This document shows, one piece after another, positions 1-8,013 of a DNA stretch of 64,000 nucleotides. Below the pieces are notes generated by a model. The model was not told where the DNA came from and searched no databases. It worked only from the letters and a program-made list of their open reading frames with translations. The stretch is from Muriicola sp041358175 (lineage in GTDB: Bacteria > Bacteroidota > Bacteroidia > Flavobacteriales > Flavobacteriaceae), in contig NZ_JBGKBE010000008.1 in the NCBI RefSeq assembly GCF_041358175.1, forward strand, positions 62,001 through 126,000, in the 5' to 3' direction. Position numbers and translations under genes: made by a program. Positions within the stretch are counted from its first letter, which is position 1. Every line of letters begins with the position of its first letter.

Positions 1-354
1 GTAGCACTTGTCCATTCTGTTGAATAGTGCGCCCATGGCTTCCTTCCCCATTTTTTCTGATAGGGATGCAAAAACAGGTTTATCGAGATCAGCCATATTC
101 TCTACCGGACTCACATACAGATAGCGATTGTCGGTTGTATTGGTCACAATAAATGCAGCTTCCTCAATACTGTGTTTTTTCAAATTGCTAATCAATTCTT
201 TACAGGTTGCCTCATATTCGGCAATCATTCCCGGTTTCACCACGTCTTCATGGACCCAGAAAGACTGTGTCGTTTTCGATTCCTGCGCCATTAGGGAGAA
301 GGGTAAAAAGCTCAGTAAGACGATAATTAATAAATCTTTGAATTTTGTTTTCAT
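1..354 (-). CDS. Secreted protein of unknown function, C-terminus cut by window edge
   Basis: An open frame on the minus strand starts at the ATG at 354 and runs off the left edge, giving 118 residues without a stop. It opens with a clear Sec signal peptide (MKTKFKDLLIIVLLSFLPFSLMAQ, with probable cleavage after MAQ), so the protein is exported. The mature part begins with a WVHEDVVKPGM stretch. I recognise no catalytic motif or named family. No RBS is visible, as is usual in this phylum. The gene is oriented like the NTF2-like lipoprotein gene upstream of it, 44 bases away, and the two could be cotranscribed. Function unknown. Confidence 0.75.
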   Translation of the reverse strand, partial: MKTKFKDLLIIVLLSFLPFSLMAQESKTTQSFWVHEDVVKPGMIAEYEATCKELISNLKKHSIEEAAFIVTNTTDNRYLYVSPVENMADLDKPVFASLSEKMGKEAMGALFNRMDKCY

Positions 355-398
355 GATTGTTTAGATTAGGTTTAGCTATAGATTCAAATTGATTATTC

Positions 399-911
399 TT
401 ATTTTAAATTAGGCGGATTTAGAGTGAAACCCAATTGTTGTAGCAAATACAGTTCATTGTAATAAGTGTTTTCCTGGATCATTTTTCCTTCCGAATCAAA
501 GGTGATTAGCGTCACTCCGTTTACAATGGCTTTTTTTCCCGTAGCGATAAATTCTGCAAATTCCCCTGTATTGGTTCCACTGAACGACCATTCTAGTATT
601 ACCTTATCATCTTTTTCAATGAATTTATTGACAGTGATTCGGAGGTTGGGAAACGCCCTTATATAATTTTGGATGTAAGCCTCGAGTTCCATGGGTCCAT
701 TAGCCACTTCCAGTCCATTCAGATTCCTGACAAATCCTTTACCTACAATACTGTCCAATGCGGAAAAATCTCCCGTATTCCAGCACGAATCGACATAGGT
801 GATAACCACCTTCTCTACGTTTGAAGTGCTTTCGGGCCCTTTTTTTTCTACAGTTTGACAACCTATCAGTGCTATCGCTAGCAGGATTGTAAATGGGGTA
901 GCACGTTTCAT
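399..911 (-). CDS. NTF2/SnoaL-like lipoprotein
   Basis: The 170-residue protein has a lipoprotein signal ending in the lipobox IALIGC (Cys18), so it is probably anchored in a membrane facing the periplasm. The remainder fits the small alpha+beta barrel NTF2/SnoaL (ester cyclase-like) fold: a helical start (VVITYVDSCWNTGDFSALDSI), then GPMELEAYI and FPNLRITV, a strand-rich WSFSGTNTGEF segment, and a closing TLITFDSEGKMIQE stretch. The family includes isomerases, cyclases and many binding proteins of unknown role, so no substrate can be named. It is transcribed away from the kinase gene at 1114 across about 200 bases. Confidence 0.8.
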   Translation of the reverse strand: MKRATPFTILLAIALIGCQTVEKKGPESTSNVEKVVITYVDSCWNTGDFSALDSIVGKGFVRNLNGLEVANGPMELEAYIQNYIRAFPNLRITVNKFIEKDDKVILEWSFSGTNTGEFAEFIATGKKAIVNGVTLITFDSEGKMIQENTYYNELYLLQQLGFTLNPPNLK

Positions 912-1113
912 TCTCTTTGATTAGCATTTCAGATCAGGTGCTTATCGCCAAATCAGGATTTAATAAAAACAATTAAATGTAACTATGGGAGGTCCTGCGG
1001 ACGAATACCCACAACGAGTGTCCGAACAACTGTCTTTTTTTACCCTCCGGGTGCTAATGGATTATTTTGTATCTTTCATTGCCTCATTTCCCCTCAGTGA
1101 GCCATAAATAGAA

Positions 1114-3075
1114 ATGAGAACACTTTGTTTCAGAGTTGTTTGTACCGGCCTCTTCACAATAATAAGCGGATACCACGCTACGTCTCAGATTATTGACTTC
1201 AGCAAAGAAAACTCCTACAAACAGGTATTTCGGCAAACCGATAATTTTGGTTTGTCCTACCTCGATACACTTGAGGTTGGGTATAAAAGTGCACCTACCG
1301 ATTCACTCAGGTTTACTATTTTAAATGATCTTGCTTACTACTGGCATACGCGCGATCTCGTAAAAGCCTATGAGTTTACCCAATTGGGATTAAAGGAGGC
1401 GCTGGTCAGTGGCCGGAATGAATGGGTGGGGAGATTTCAGATCACCCAGGGGGCAATCCTTTTGCGGGACGAAAAACTAGACAGTGCCAGAATTGTCCTC
1501 AGACAGGCAATCGGAGTCCTGGATCAAAAAGAACTCCCCTTCCTCTATACCCAGTTGGGCTATGTTCATGAGCGGGAAGGTGATCTTACCACTGCAGCTG
1601 AATACGCGATGCGATCACTGCGTCTTGGGGAACAATTCAATGATCTTCACGCACAGGCACTGGCTTACAGCGACCTGAGTAATTTATTCTGGAAACAGGA
1701 AAAATACGATAAGGGGCTGGAACATGGCCTGCAGGCCCTCCGTCTTTTTGAAGCTTATGGAATGAACGATCTCGATTACGATTTTACACTCTATGTGGTT
1801 GGGAACCAATATCTGGCATTGGAAGATCTCGACAATGCCTTAAAATATTATAATCATGCTATCTCCATAGGGGAGCGATATGGATTTTACAATAACCTGA
1901 GTGATATTTATATTTCCCTGGCCGATCTCTACGGTGGTTCGTTTCGCTACACAGAGGCAGAATCCGCAGCACTTAACGCTATTCAGTACAGTGAACGCCT
2001 TAACAATAATTTTATGCTGATGCGCTCATGGCTTTCCCTCGGAAAATTGCAAAATCTTCAGGGGAAATTCCTATCGGCAATTTCCAGCCTGGAAACAAGT
2101 ATTAAAATTGCTACTGAGGATTTTGGTGATGCTTTTTTTCTCAGTGAAGCTTACCAAAATCTGGGAAAGGCTTATGCAGGTAGCCGTAATTATAAAGATG
2201 CCTATCATGCCTTCGAAGTATATGATCAATTGCAGAAAGAGGTTTTTACCGAAGAAGCGGCCGAACGCATGTCTCAGATTCAAACCGAATTGGAGGTGGC
2301 AGAAAAAGAAAGTACGATACAGCTTCAGGGAATCCAGCTAAAGAAGCAACGCATTATTCAGACTTTGGGGATGATCGTGATCCTTCTGCTCTTCCTCTAT
2401 CTTCTTTTAATATTTAAATCAGTAAGAAGAAACAAGAGGAACAATGAGATGCTGCAGCTCCAGAATGAGGAAAAGGAATTTCTGCTGAAAGAAATACATC
2501 ACAGGGTGAAGAACAATTTAGAGATAGTATCGAGTCTGCTCACCCTTCAGTCTGAACAAATCAGTGATGAAAAAGTCAGAAATGCCATGGTGAAGAGTCA
2601 GCAGCGTGTGCACAGTATGAGTATGATCCATCAGAAACTTTATCAGGGAAACAGCCTTTCCAATATTGAGATGAAGGACTACTTTAAAAATTTAGGGAAT
2701 CATGTAATTAATTCATACGGCATGGAAGACAGGGTGGAACTCGAATGTTCTATGAAACCACTTTCCGTAGATATCGATCACGCTATCCCCATTGGCCTTA
2801 TCGTTAATGAACTCCTTTCGAATGCTTTAAAATATGCATTTCCGGGAAATCGGAGAGGTATTATCCGTGTCTCCCTGGAGCAACACGAATCTGTTTTGCA
2901 CCTGGAAGTTTCGGATAACGGGGTAGGGAAGGTAATGTCTGAAGAGCCCAATGGCACAGGCTTCGGCACCCAGCTTATCGAATTATTAACCACTCAGCTC
3001 GATGGCGAAATGAAGTTAGTGGTAGACAAAGGAACAAGCGTGTCATTTGATTTTCAACGTATAAAAGCCGCATAA
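1114..3075 (+). CDS. TPR-containing sensor histidine kinase (HisKA_2 type)
   Basis: The 653-residue protein starts with a signal-like segment and then tetratricopeptide repeats over about residues 60-390 (for example YTQLGYVHEREGDLTTAAEYA). A short coiled coil precedes one transmembrane helix near 410-430 (LGMIVILLLFLYLLLIF). The cytoplasmic kinase follows. The HisKA_2 motif EIHHRVKNNL gives the phospho-acceptor as His462 or His463. The ATPase domain has an N-box (VNELLSNALKYAF) and a DNGVGK G1 box. A periplasmic TPR sensor joined to a HisKA_2 kinase is a common Bacteroidota design. The LytTR regulator gene starts 2 bases after its stop, so the pair is almost certainly a cognate two-component system. 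The signal is unknown. Confidence 0.93.
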   Translation: MRTLCFRVVCTGLFTIISGYHATSQIIDFSKENSYKQVFRQTDNFGLSYLDTLEVGYKSAPTDSLRFTILNDLAYYWHTRDLVKAYEFTQLGLKEALVSGRNEWVGRFQITQGAILLRDEKLDSARIVLRQAIGVLDQKELPFLYTQLGYVHEREGDLTTAAEYAMRSLRLGEQFNDLHAQALAYSDLSNLFWKQEKYDKGLEHGLQALRLFEAYGMNDLDYDFTLYVVGNQYLALEDLDNALKYYNHAISIGERYGFYNNLSDIYISLADLYGGSFRYTEAESAALNAIQYSERLNNNFMLMRSWLSLGKLQNLQGKFLSAISSLETSIKIATEDFGDAFFLSEAYQNLGKAYAGSRNYKDAYHAFEVYDQLQKEVFTEEAAERMSQIQTELEVAEKESTIQLQGIQLKKQRIIQTLGMIVILLLFLYLLLIFKSVRRNKRNNEMLQLQNEEKEFLLKEIHHRVKNNLEIVSSLLTLQSEQISDEKVRNAMVKSQQRVHSMSMIHQKLYQGNSLSNIEMKDYFKNLGNHVINSYGMEDRVELECSMKPLSVDIDHAIPIGLIVNELLSNALKYAFPGNRRGIIRVSLEQHESVLHLEVSDNGVGKVMSEEPNGTGFGTQLIELLTTQLDGEMKLVVDKGTSVSFDFQRIKAA

Positions 3076-3077
3076 GT

Positions 3078-3812
3078 ATGGACAATAAAATCCGGGTTCT
3101 CATTGTGGAGGACGATATGATCATTGCTGCAAATATCTCACTGCAACTAACAAAAGCAGGGTATGAGATAACCGGGATCGAATCCAGGGGTGAGGAAGCC
3201 GTGATCCATTCCCGACTGAACACTCCTGATATCATCTTGATGGATATCAACTTAAAAGGCGCATTAAACGGCATAGATACGGTAAAGAAGATTCAGGAAC
3301 TTTCCGATGTCCCTGTTATCTATATCACAGCCAACAATGATGAACCGACCTTTGAGGAGGCAAGACAGACCCATCCATTTGCCTTTATTGCGAAGCCTAT
3401 TACCAAAAGTAATATGCTCAGATCCCTGGCATTGGCCACTGAACAGATAAAAAACAAAACTAAATCCACTCCCGCAGAAGAGGATTATATGGCCCTTCTC
3501 AATGATCGTATATTTATCAGGCATCACGGACAGATGGTGAAATTACTGCTCCAGGAAATACTTTATGTTGAGGCCGACCGAAACTACTGTCATGTTGTGA
3601 CGCCCAAAAAGGAATACGTGCTCACCACTACCTTAAAAGACATGCAAAATAAATTACCCGCAGACATTTTCGTAAGAGTCCACCGGTCATTTCTAGTTAA
3701 TATCTCCAAATTAGATGTAGTAGCCGAAAGTCATGTTGAGATCAACAGGAAGGCTATTCCTCTGAGCAAGTCGCACCGTGAAGGATTGCTGAGGCACCTG
3801 CAAACAATATAG
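3078..3812 (+). CDS. LytTR-family response regulator
   Basis: This 244-residue cytoplasmic regulator has an N-terminal receiver domain with acidic residues at EDD (11-13), the phosphorylatable Asp56 in ILMDINLKG, and the conserved Lys in FIAKPI. A C-terminal LytTR DNA-binding domain covers about residues 140-244 (ILYVEADRNYCHV, FVRVHRSFLVNI). LytTR proteins bind pairs of direct repeats and usually activate transcription. It follows the TPR kinase gene by 2 bases and ends 15 bases before a convergent gene, so these two genes form a closed unit. Its targets cannot be read here. Confidence 0.95.
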   Translation: MDNKIRVLIVEDDMIIAANISLQLTKAGYEITGIESRGEEAVIHSRLNTPDIILMDINLKGALNGIDTVKKIQELSDVPVIYITANNDEPTFEEARQTHPFAFIAKPITKSNMLRSLALATEQIKNKTKSTPAEEDYMALLNDRIFIRHHGQMVKLLLQEILYVEADRNYCHVVTPKKEYVLTTTLKDMQNKLPADIFVRVHRSFLVNISKLDVVAESHVEINRKAIPLSKSHREGLLRHLQTI

Positions 3813-3826
3813 GGAATGTCCAAGGG

Positions 3827-4459
3827 CTATTCTGATTTTTCTGAGTGACCGTCCTTCTTTTTTTTCATAATATCAGCTATATGCCTTCTTCCGGGCTCAT
3901 CTTTCGCTTTCAACTCCCTGATAATCCGCTCATGGTCTTCCTCTCGTCCCTGAGAAAGTTTAAATGCGGCCTGTATCTCATCTATCTGAATACGAAATCC
4001 CACAACCCCTCTTACCTGTTTCAGGGTAGCCGGGGACATGTGTTCAAGGGAAACCGGATTTTTTTCCTCCTTTTCATAATGATCTACTAAACCGTGGAGC
4101 CATTGCAATACTTCTTGAGTACTCAAAACGGTCACCCTTCCATAAATATGCACCGCAATATAGTTCCAGGTGGGTACTTCTTCCTCTTTGTACCAGGAAG
4201 ATGAGATGTAGGAATGCGGTCCGTGAAAGATGCATAGAACCCTGGGGTTGTTCTCAAATGCTTTCCATTGGGGGTTGGCCTTGGCTATATGGCCGATTAG
4301 GATATCCTTTCCCTCATCATCTTTTCCCAATTCCAGTGGAGTATGGGTGGCCCATGGTTTTCCTTCCGACTGATTTATCAGGATTGCAAAGGAGTGGGCC
4401 TTAATAAAGTCTCTTACCTCGGAAATGTTTTCGTTTTTATACTGTGGTGGAATATACAT
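3827..4459 (-). CDS. PaiB-type FMN-binding regulator family protein
   Basis: The 210-residue protein matches the PaiB / FMN_bind_2 family. It begins MYIPPQYK, continues with a split-barrel FMN-binding fold (FAILINQSEG, ATHTPLEL, ILIGHIAKANPQWK, CIFHGPHSYISSSWY) and contains the family stretch VPTWNYIAVHIYG and a C-terminal LKQVRGVVGFRIQI. Bacillus PaiB was described as a negative regulator of protease and sporulation genes; most homologues are uncharacterised flavin-binding proteins. It is a monocistronic gene convergent with the preceding LytTR regulator. The family call is strong, the regulatory role is only by homology. Confidence 0.9.
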   Translation of the reverse strand: MYIPPQYKNENISEVRDFIKAHSFAILINQSEGKPWATHTPLELGKDDEGKDILIGHIAKANPQWKAFENNPRVLCIFHGPHSYISSSWYKEEEVPTWNYIAVHIYGRVTVLSTQEVLQWLHGLVDHYEKEEKNPVSLEHMSPATLKQVRGVVGFRIQIDEIQAAFKLSQGREEDHERIIRELKAKDEPGRRHIADIMKKKKDGHSEKSE

Positions 4460-4594
4460 AAGGAGATAACTGAGGTTAAAAATAGATAAATTAAATCAGG
4501 TATTGGGGCTGCTCGGCTGACAACTGAGAAAGCGTATTTCACAATTCAGTCATACTTTTTTCCAAAGCAATAATCGTCATCTGATATTTGTAGA

Positions 4595-4670
4595 GAATAA
4601 TTATTCCCTTAGAAACACATTTACAAACACAAGCAGATCTATTTACAAAATAGACTTTTTGCTACCTTTA
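4595..4670 (+). promoter_or_regulatory. Candidate control region of the 2TM/LytTR operon
   Basis: The region upstream of the kinase gene at 4713 holds three items. A perfect 12-base palindrome GAATAATTATTC lies at 4595-4606. Two exact 9-base direct repeats ATTTACAAA lie at 4619-4627 and 4641-4649, separated by 13 bases (22 bases start to start, two helical turns). A TACCTTTA element at 4663-4670 resembles the -7 box. LytTR proteins are known to bind 9-base direct repeats with roughly this spacing, so autoregulation by the operon's own regulator is a reasonable inference. Confidence 0.4.
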
Positions 4671-4712
4671 AACAAAGGAATTCGAGTTCACGGAGCTTTA
4701 AGAAACACAAAA

Positions 4713-6035
4713 ATGAAAGAATTTAATACCGTATTAAAGGTGTCGCTTATACTTACAATAGTGATTGTGCTATTGAATCTCCTTGTGAATTTTGGCGAAC
4801 CTATCCTGATGATGGATTTGTTTGAAATGGCGGGGATATCTTTTATTTACTGTTTCGTCCTCACGGCCGTCGGATCTTCCTTTCACAATTATGCGAGCAG
4901 GAAATACAGCTGGGAAACACAAGCTGTAAAAAGGCTGTGGTTTGGGGCAATAGGCTCGGTTATTTTAACGGTAATAGCTTTTGGTTTGGTAAGATGGTTT
5001 ATAAAAGTGATCATCTATAACAATACTTTTGAGGAGTTTGTTGAAAACGAAAGTGTGATCAACTATATCGTTGCCCTGGTCATTACCCTGGTCATTTCCC
5101 TGTTTATCCATGCCTTTTATTTCTGGAAAGCGCTTCAGGATACCAAGATCAAAGAGCAAAAGATTATTGCCGGGACGGCTTCGGCCAAATTCGACGCCCT
5201 AAAAAACCAGCTTGACCCACACTTTCTCTTTAACAGTCTCAATGTGCTTACAAGCCTGATAGAGGAGGATCCCCAGCAAGCCCAGCGCTTTACTACGGCC
5301 TTATCTAAGGTGTATAGATATGTGTTAGAGCAAAAGAACAAAGACCTGGTGCCTGTAAACGAGGAACTCGATTTTGCCAGGACCTATGTGAAGCTCCTGA
5401 CTATGCGTTTCGAGGACGGGATAGCTTTCGAAATACCGGAAACCTCCAGTATTCCCGATGCTAAGATCGTGCCTCTTTCTTTACAACTCTTGCTTGAAAA
5501 TGCAGTAAAACACAATGTGGTGACTTCTTCAAAGCCATTGAGAATTAAGGTATTTGAGAATAATGGAAAATTGGTTGTGCAGAACAACCTGCAGGAAAAA
5601 CCTGTGGTAAAGAGAAGCAGTGGGGTAGGTCTGCGAAATATACAGCAGCGCTACTCTATCTTGTCAAATAAAGAAGTCAACATTATTAAAACGGCATCAG
5701 ATTTTATGGTTCAACTACCGATGCTGACTAAACAAATTGGAAGTATGGAAACACAAAAAGCTTTTATAGAAGACAAGCGTTATGAAAAAGCAAAAGAAAG
5801 GGTGCAGGAAATCAAGGGGTTTTTTGGAAACCTGCTGGCCTACTGTATAGTGATCCCCTTTCTTGCCTGGCTAAATTACCGGACGACTGATTTCCCCTGG
5901 GTATTATTCCCTGCTTTGGGTTGGGGTATAGGTCTGATTACCCACGGAATGGAAGCCTATGGATACAATCCATTATGGGGAAAGCGCTGGGAAGAGCGTA
6001 AGATCAAGGAGTTTATGGAGCAGGACGACCTTTAA
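4713..6035 (+). CDS. LytS-like sensor histidine kinase with C-terminal 2TM domain
   Basis: The ATG at 4713 is preferred because an in-frame start at 4659 adds 18 charged residues before the first membrane helix. The 440-residue protein has four predicted N-terminal membrane helices (about 8-150). The His_kinase domain of the LytS type follows, with His170 in LDPHFLFNSLNVL, and then an ATPase region (LLLENAVKHN, GVGLRNIQQRY). After about residue 345 it continues into a complete 2TM domain (KAKERVQEIKGFF, two hydrophobic helices, GWGIGL, NPLWGKRWEERKIKEFM) like those of the three small proteins encoded next. It probably phosphorylates the LytTR regulator at the end of the cluster. The signal is unknown. 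Confidence 0.92.
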   Translation: MKEFNTVLKVSLILTIVIVLLNLLVNFGEPILMMDLFEMAGISFIYCFVLTAVGSSFHNYASRKYSWETQAVKRLWFGAIGSVILTVIAFGLVRWFIKVIIYNNTFEEFVENESVINYIVALVITLVISLFIHAFYFWKALQDTKIKEQKIIAGTASAKFDALKNQLDPHFLFNSLNVLTSLIEEDPQQAQRFTTALSKVYRYVLEQKNKDLVPVNEELDFARTYVKLLTMRFEDGIAFEIPETSSIPDAKIVPLSLQLLLENAVKHNVVTSSKPLRIKVFENNGKLVVQNNLQEKPVVKRSSGVGLRNIQQRYSILSNKEVNIIKTASDFMVQLPMLTKQIGSMETQKAFIEDKRYEKAKERVQEIKGFFGNLLAYCIVIPFLAWLNYRTTDFPWVLFPALGWGIGLITHGMEAYGYNPLWGKRWEERKIKEFMEQDDL

Positions 6036-6174
6036 ATTGTTTTTGTATAAGGTACTCTCCCTTTCCCCAGGGAGACAGTTCATCATTAAAAAATTACAAT
6101 TGGGTTAAATGGTTTTTTAAATCAATGAATAAAAAAGGAAATTTGAAGTAATCAATAATATTTAAACACTAGTC

Positions 6175-6477
6175 ATGGAAGATTTAAGTAAAGAGAATAA
6201 GTACCTCCGGGCCAAAGAACGCGTAGACCGATTAAAGAAATTTTATACAAACCTCACCTCATATGTGCTGGTAATATCAGCCCTGGCGTTGATCAATTAT
6301 GCTACTAACGAATGGCGCTATATGTGGTTTTTGTGGGCAGCCTTTGGATGGGGTATAGGTATTCTGTTTCACGCCATTGGCACCTTCGACCTCAATCCTT
6401 TCTTTGGAAAAGGATGGGAGGAGAGGAAAATAAAGGAATTGATGCGTGATGATGATGAGTTAAAAAGATGGGAATAA
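6175..6477 (+). CDS. Small 2TM-domain membrane protein (copy 1)
   Basis: This 100-residue protein is almost entirely one 2TM domain. It has a charged amphipathic start (YLRAKERVDRLKKFYTNL), a first hydrophobic helix, a short loop, then a second helix with WAAFGWGIGILFHA, and a conserved tail NPFFGKGWEERKIKELM. The same blocks occur in the C-terminus of the kinase encoded upstream and in the next two proteins. The gene lies 139 bases after the kinase and 18 bases before copy 2. The function of 2TM domains is not established; an accessory or sensing role with the kinase is inferred from the shared domain and from position. Confidence 0.9.
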   Translation: MEDLSKENKYLRAKERVDRLKKFYTNLTSYVLVISALALINYATNEWRYMWFLWAAFGWGIGILFHAIGTFDLNPFFGKGWEERKIKELMRDDDELKRWE

Positions 6478-6495
6478 GAAATAAACAGGAAAAAA

Positions 6496-6816
6496 ATGGA
6501 AAAGGAATTTGAAAGCGAAAAATTAAAAAAAGCCAAAAAAAGAGTAGAAGAACTCAAGGGTTTTTATATCCACCTAAGTATATACATCGTAATCAATGCT
6601 TTTATTATGGTGAATATTTTGGTAAGAGCATTGGATGACGGAGATACTTTCTGGCAGTTTGGTACCTTCTTTACTCCTTTTTTCTGGGGAATTGGCCTGG
6701 CTTTTCACGCGGCCAAAGTGTTTCAGTTTAATCCTATTCTGGGAAAGAACTGGGAAGAAAGGCAGATCAGAAAATACATCGAAAAGGACAAACGCGACGC
6801 TGCTAAATTTAAATAG
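6496..6816 (+). CDS. Small 2TM-domain membrane protein (copy 2)
   Basis: The 106-residue product is a second stand-alone 2TM protein. Its lysine-rich amphipathic start (KLKKAKKRVEELKGFYIHL) leads into helix one (YIVINAFIMVNILV), a polar loop, helix two (FFWGIGLAFHA) and the family tail NPILGKNWEERQIRKYI. It differs clearly from copy 1 in the loop, so the duplication is not recent. The stop is 2 bases before the start of copy 3, which indicates translational coupling. Role unknown. Confidence 0.9.
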   Translation: MEKEFESEKLKKAKKRVEELKGFYIHLSIYIVINAFIMVNILVRALDDGDTFWQFGTFFTPFFWGIGLAFHAAKVFQFNPILGKNWEERQIRKYIEKDKRDAAKFK

Positions 6817-6818
6817 TC

Positions 6819-7169
6819 ATGGACAACAAATCAATTAAGGCTTATAAGAGGGCTCAGGCAAGGGTAAAGAAGATAAAAGGATTCTACAGGCATCTTACCA
6901 TTTATCTTGTGGTAAACGCTATTATCGTAATTGAAGGGCTGTGGGGAATCAATTTCATAGAAATGAATACAGCGAATATAGACCCTACATTTGTAGAATG
7001 GCTCATCTGGAACGTCTTAAGTGTCCCGATTCTGTGGGGAATAGGATTGTTTGTTCATGGTATCCGGGTATTCTCACCTCAAATCCCGATTATAAAGCAA
7101 TGGGAAGAAAATCAAATCAGAAGATATATGGAACAGGAGGAGAATCAGAAGAATAATACGGTGGTGTAA
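6819..7169 (+). CDS. Small 2TM-domain membrane protein (copy 3)
   Basis: The 116-residue protein is the third stand-alone 2TM protein and the longest. It has the RVKKIKGFYRHL amphipathic entry, helix one (YLVVNAIIVIEGLW), a longer loop containing NTANIDPTFVEW, helix two (VPILWGIGLFVHG) and the tail KQWEENQIRRYM. The GK dipeptide found in the other tails is absent here (PIIKQWEENQ). Forty-six bases separate its stop from the preferred start of the LytTR regulator. The longer loop may give it a different ligand or partner from copies 1 and 2; this is speculation. Confidence 0.9.
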   Translation: MDNKSIKAYKRAQARVKKIKGFYRHLTIYLVVNAIIVIEGLWGINFIEMNTANIDPTFVEWLIWNVLSVPILWGIGLFVHGIRVFSPQIPIIKQWEENQIRRYMEQEENQKNNTVV

Positions 7170-7215
7170 CTCAAATTCTATTTAATCCCCGTTCAAGTTA
7201 ATGATCGTTGAAAAT

Positions 7216-7974
7216 ATGAATGTAATTATAATTGAAGATGAAAAACCGGCTGCAAGAAGATTGGCGAGGATGCTGTCAGAGCTCGGACTTGAGGCCAAAA
7301 AAACCCTGCACTCTGTTGAAGAATCGTTACAATGGTTTCAGAATAATCCCCATCCCGACCTGATTTTCCTTGATATCCAGCTGTCTGATGGTCTTTCTTT
7401 TGAGATTTTTGAACTACTTGAGATAAAAAGTTCGATCATCTTTACGACGGCATTTGACGAATACGCTTTGCAAGCATTTAAACTGAATAGTGTAGATTAC
7501 CTCCTTAAGCCTATTGATGAGGAAGAATTGGAAAAAGCAGTTGCTCAGTACAAATCCCAGAACGCAGTCTCCAGTTCCAGGATGGCGGTCGACTTTGAAG
7601 ATATCAAAAAATTATTGGTGAACCCGATCGACCGGGAATACAAAAAAAGATTTACTGTCAGGGTAGGGCAGCACCTCAAGATTATACATGCCGATGATGT
7701 GGAGTGTTTTTACAGTGAGAACAAAGGCACCTATGCGGCAACTACCGAAGGAAGAGCATACCTGCTCGACAATACTCTCGAGCAGTTAGAGTCTGAACTT
7801 ACTCCTAAAATTTTTTTCAGGGTGAGCAGGAAATACGTAATCAATATCAACCATATCCGCGACATAATTTCCTATACAAATTCGAGGTTACAAATCAAGC
7901 TGAATAAGACTTCAGATCAGGAAATCATCGTCAGCAGGGAGCGCGTAAGAGATTTTAAGTTATGGTTGGAATAA
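7216..7974 (+). CDS. LytTR-family response regulator
   Basis: I place the start at the ATG at 7216 (MNVIIIEDEKPAARRL), the usual opening of this family; an in-frame ATG at 7201 would add five residues. The 252-residue protein has a receiver domain with the phosphorylatable Asp53 in LIFLDIQLSDG, TTAF, and the conserved Lys in DYLLKPID. A LytTR domain occupies about residues 145-252 (KRFTVRVGQHLKII, FFRVSRKYVININHI). It closes the kinase-2TM cluster and is the probable partner of the kinase encoded at 4713. Targets are unknown; direct repeats upstream of 4713 suggest it may control its own operon. Confidence 0.94.
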   Translation: MNVIIIEDEKPAARRLARMLSELGLEAKKTLHSVEESLQWFQNNPHPDLIFLDIQLSDGLSFEIFELLEIKSSIIFTTAFDEYALQAFKLNSVDYLLKPIDEEELEKAVAQYKSQNAVSSSRMAVDFEDIKKLLVNPIDREYKKRFTVRVGQHLKIIHADDVECFYSENKGTYAATTEGRAYLLDNTLEQLESELTPKIFFRVSRKYVININHIRDIISYTNSRLQIKLNKTSDQEIIVSRERVRDFKLWLE

Positions 7975-8013
7975 GTTAATTCAAATATCTGAAATACAGA
8001 TAGGTAATATCCA

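Noticed and set aside
6040..6100. TCTCCC/GGGAGA inverted repeat after the 2TM kinase as a terminator
   Set aside because: The stem is only six bases and lacks a T-tract, and the downstream genes appear to belong to the same unit.
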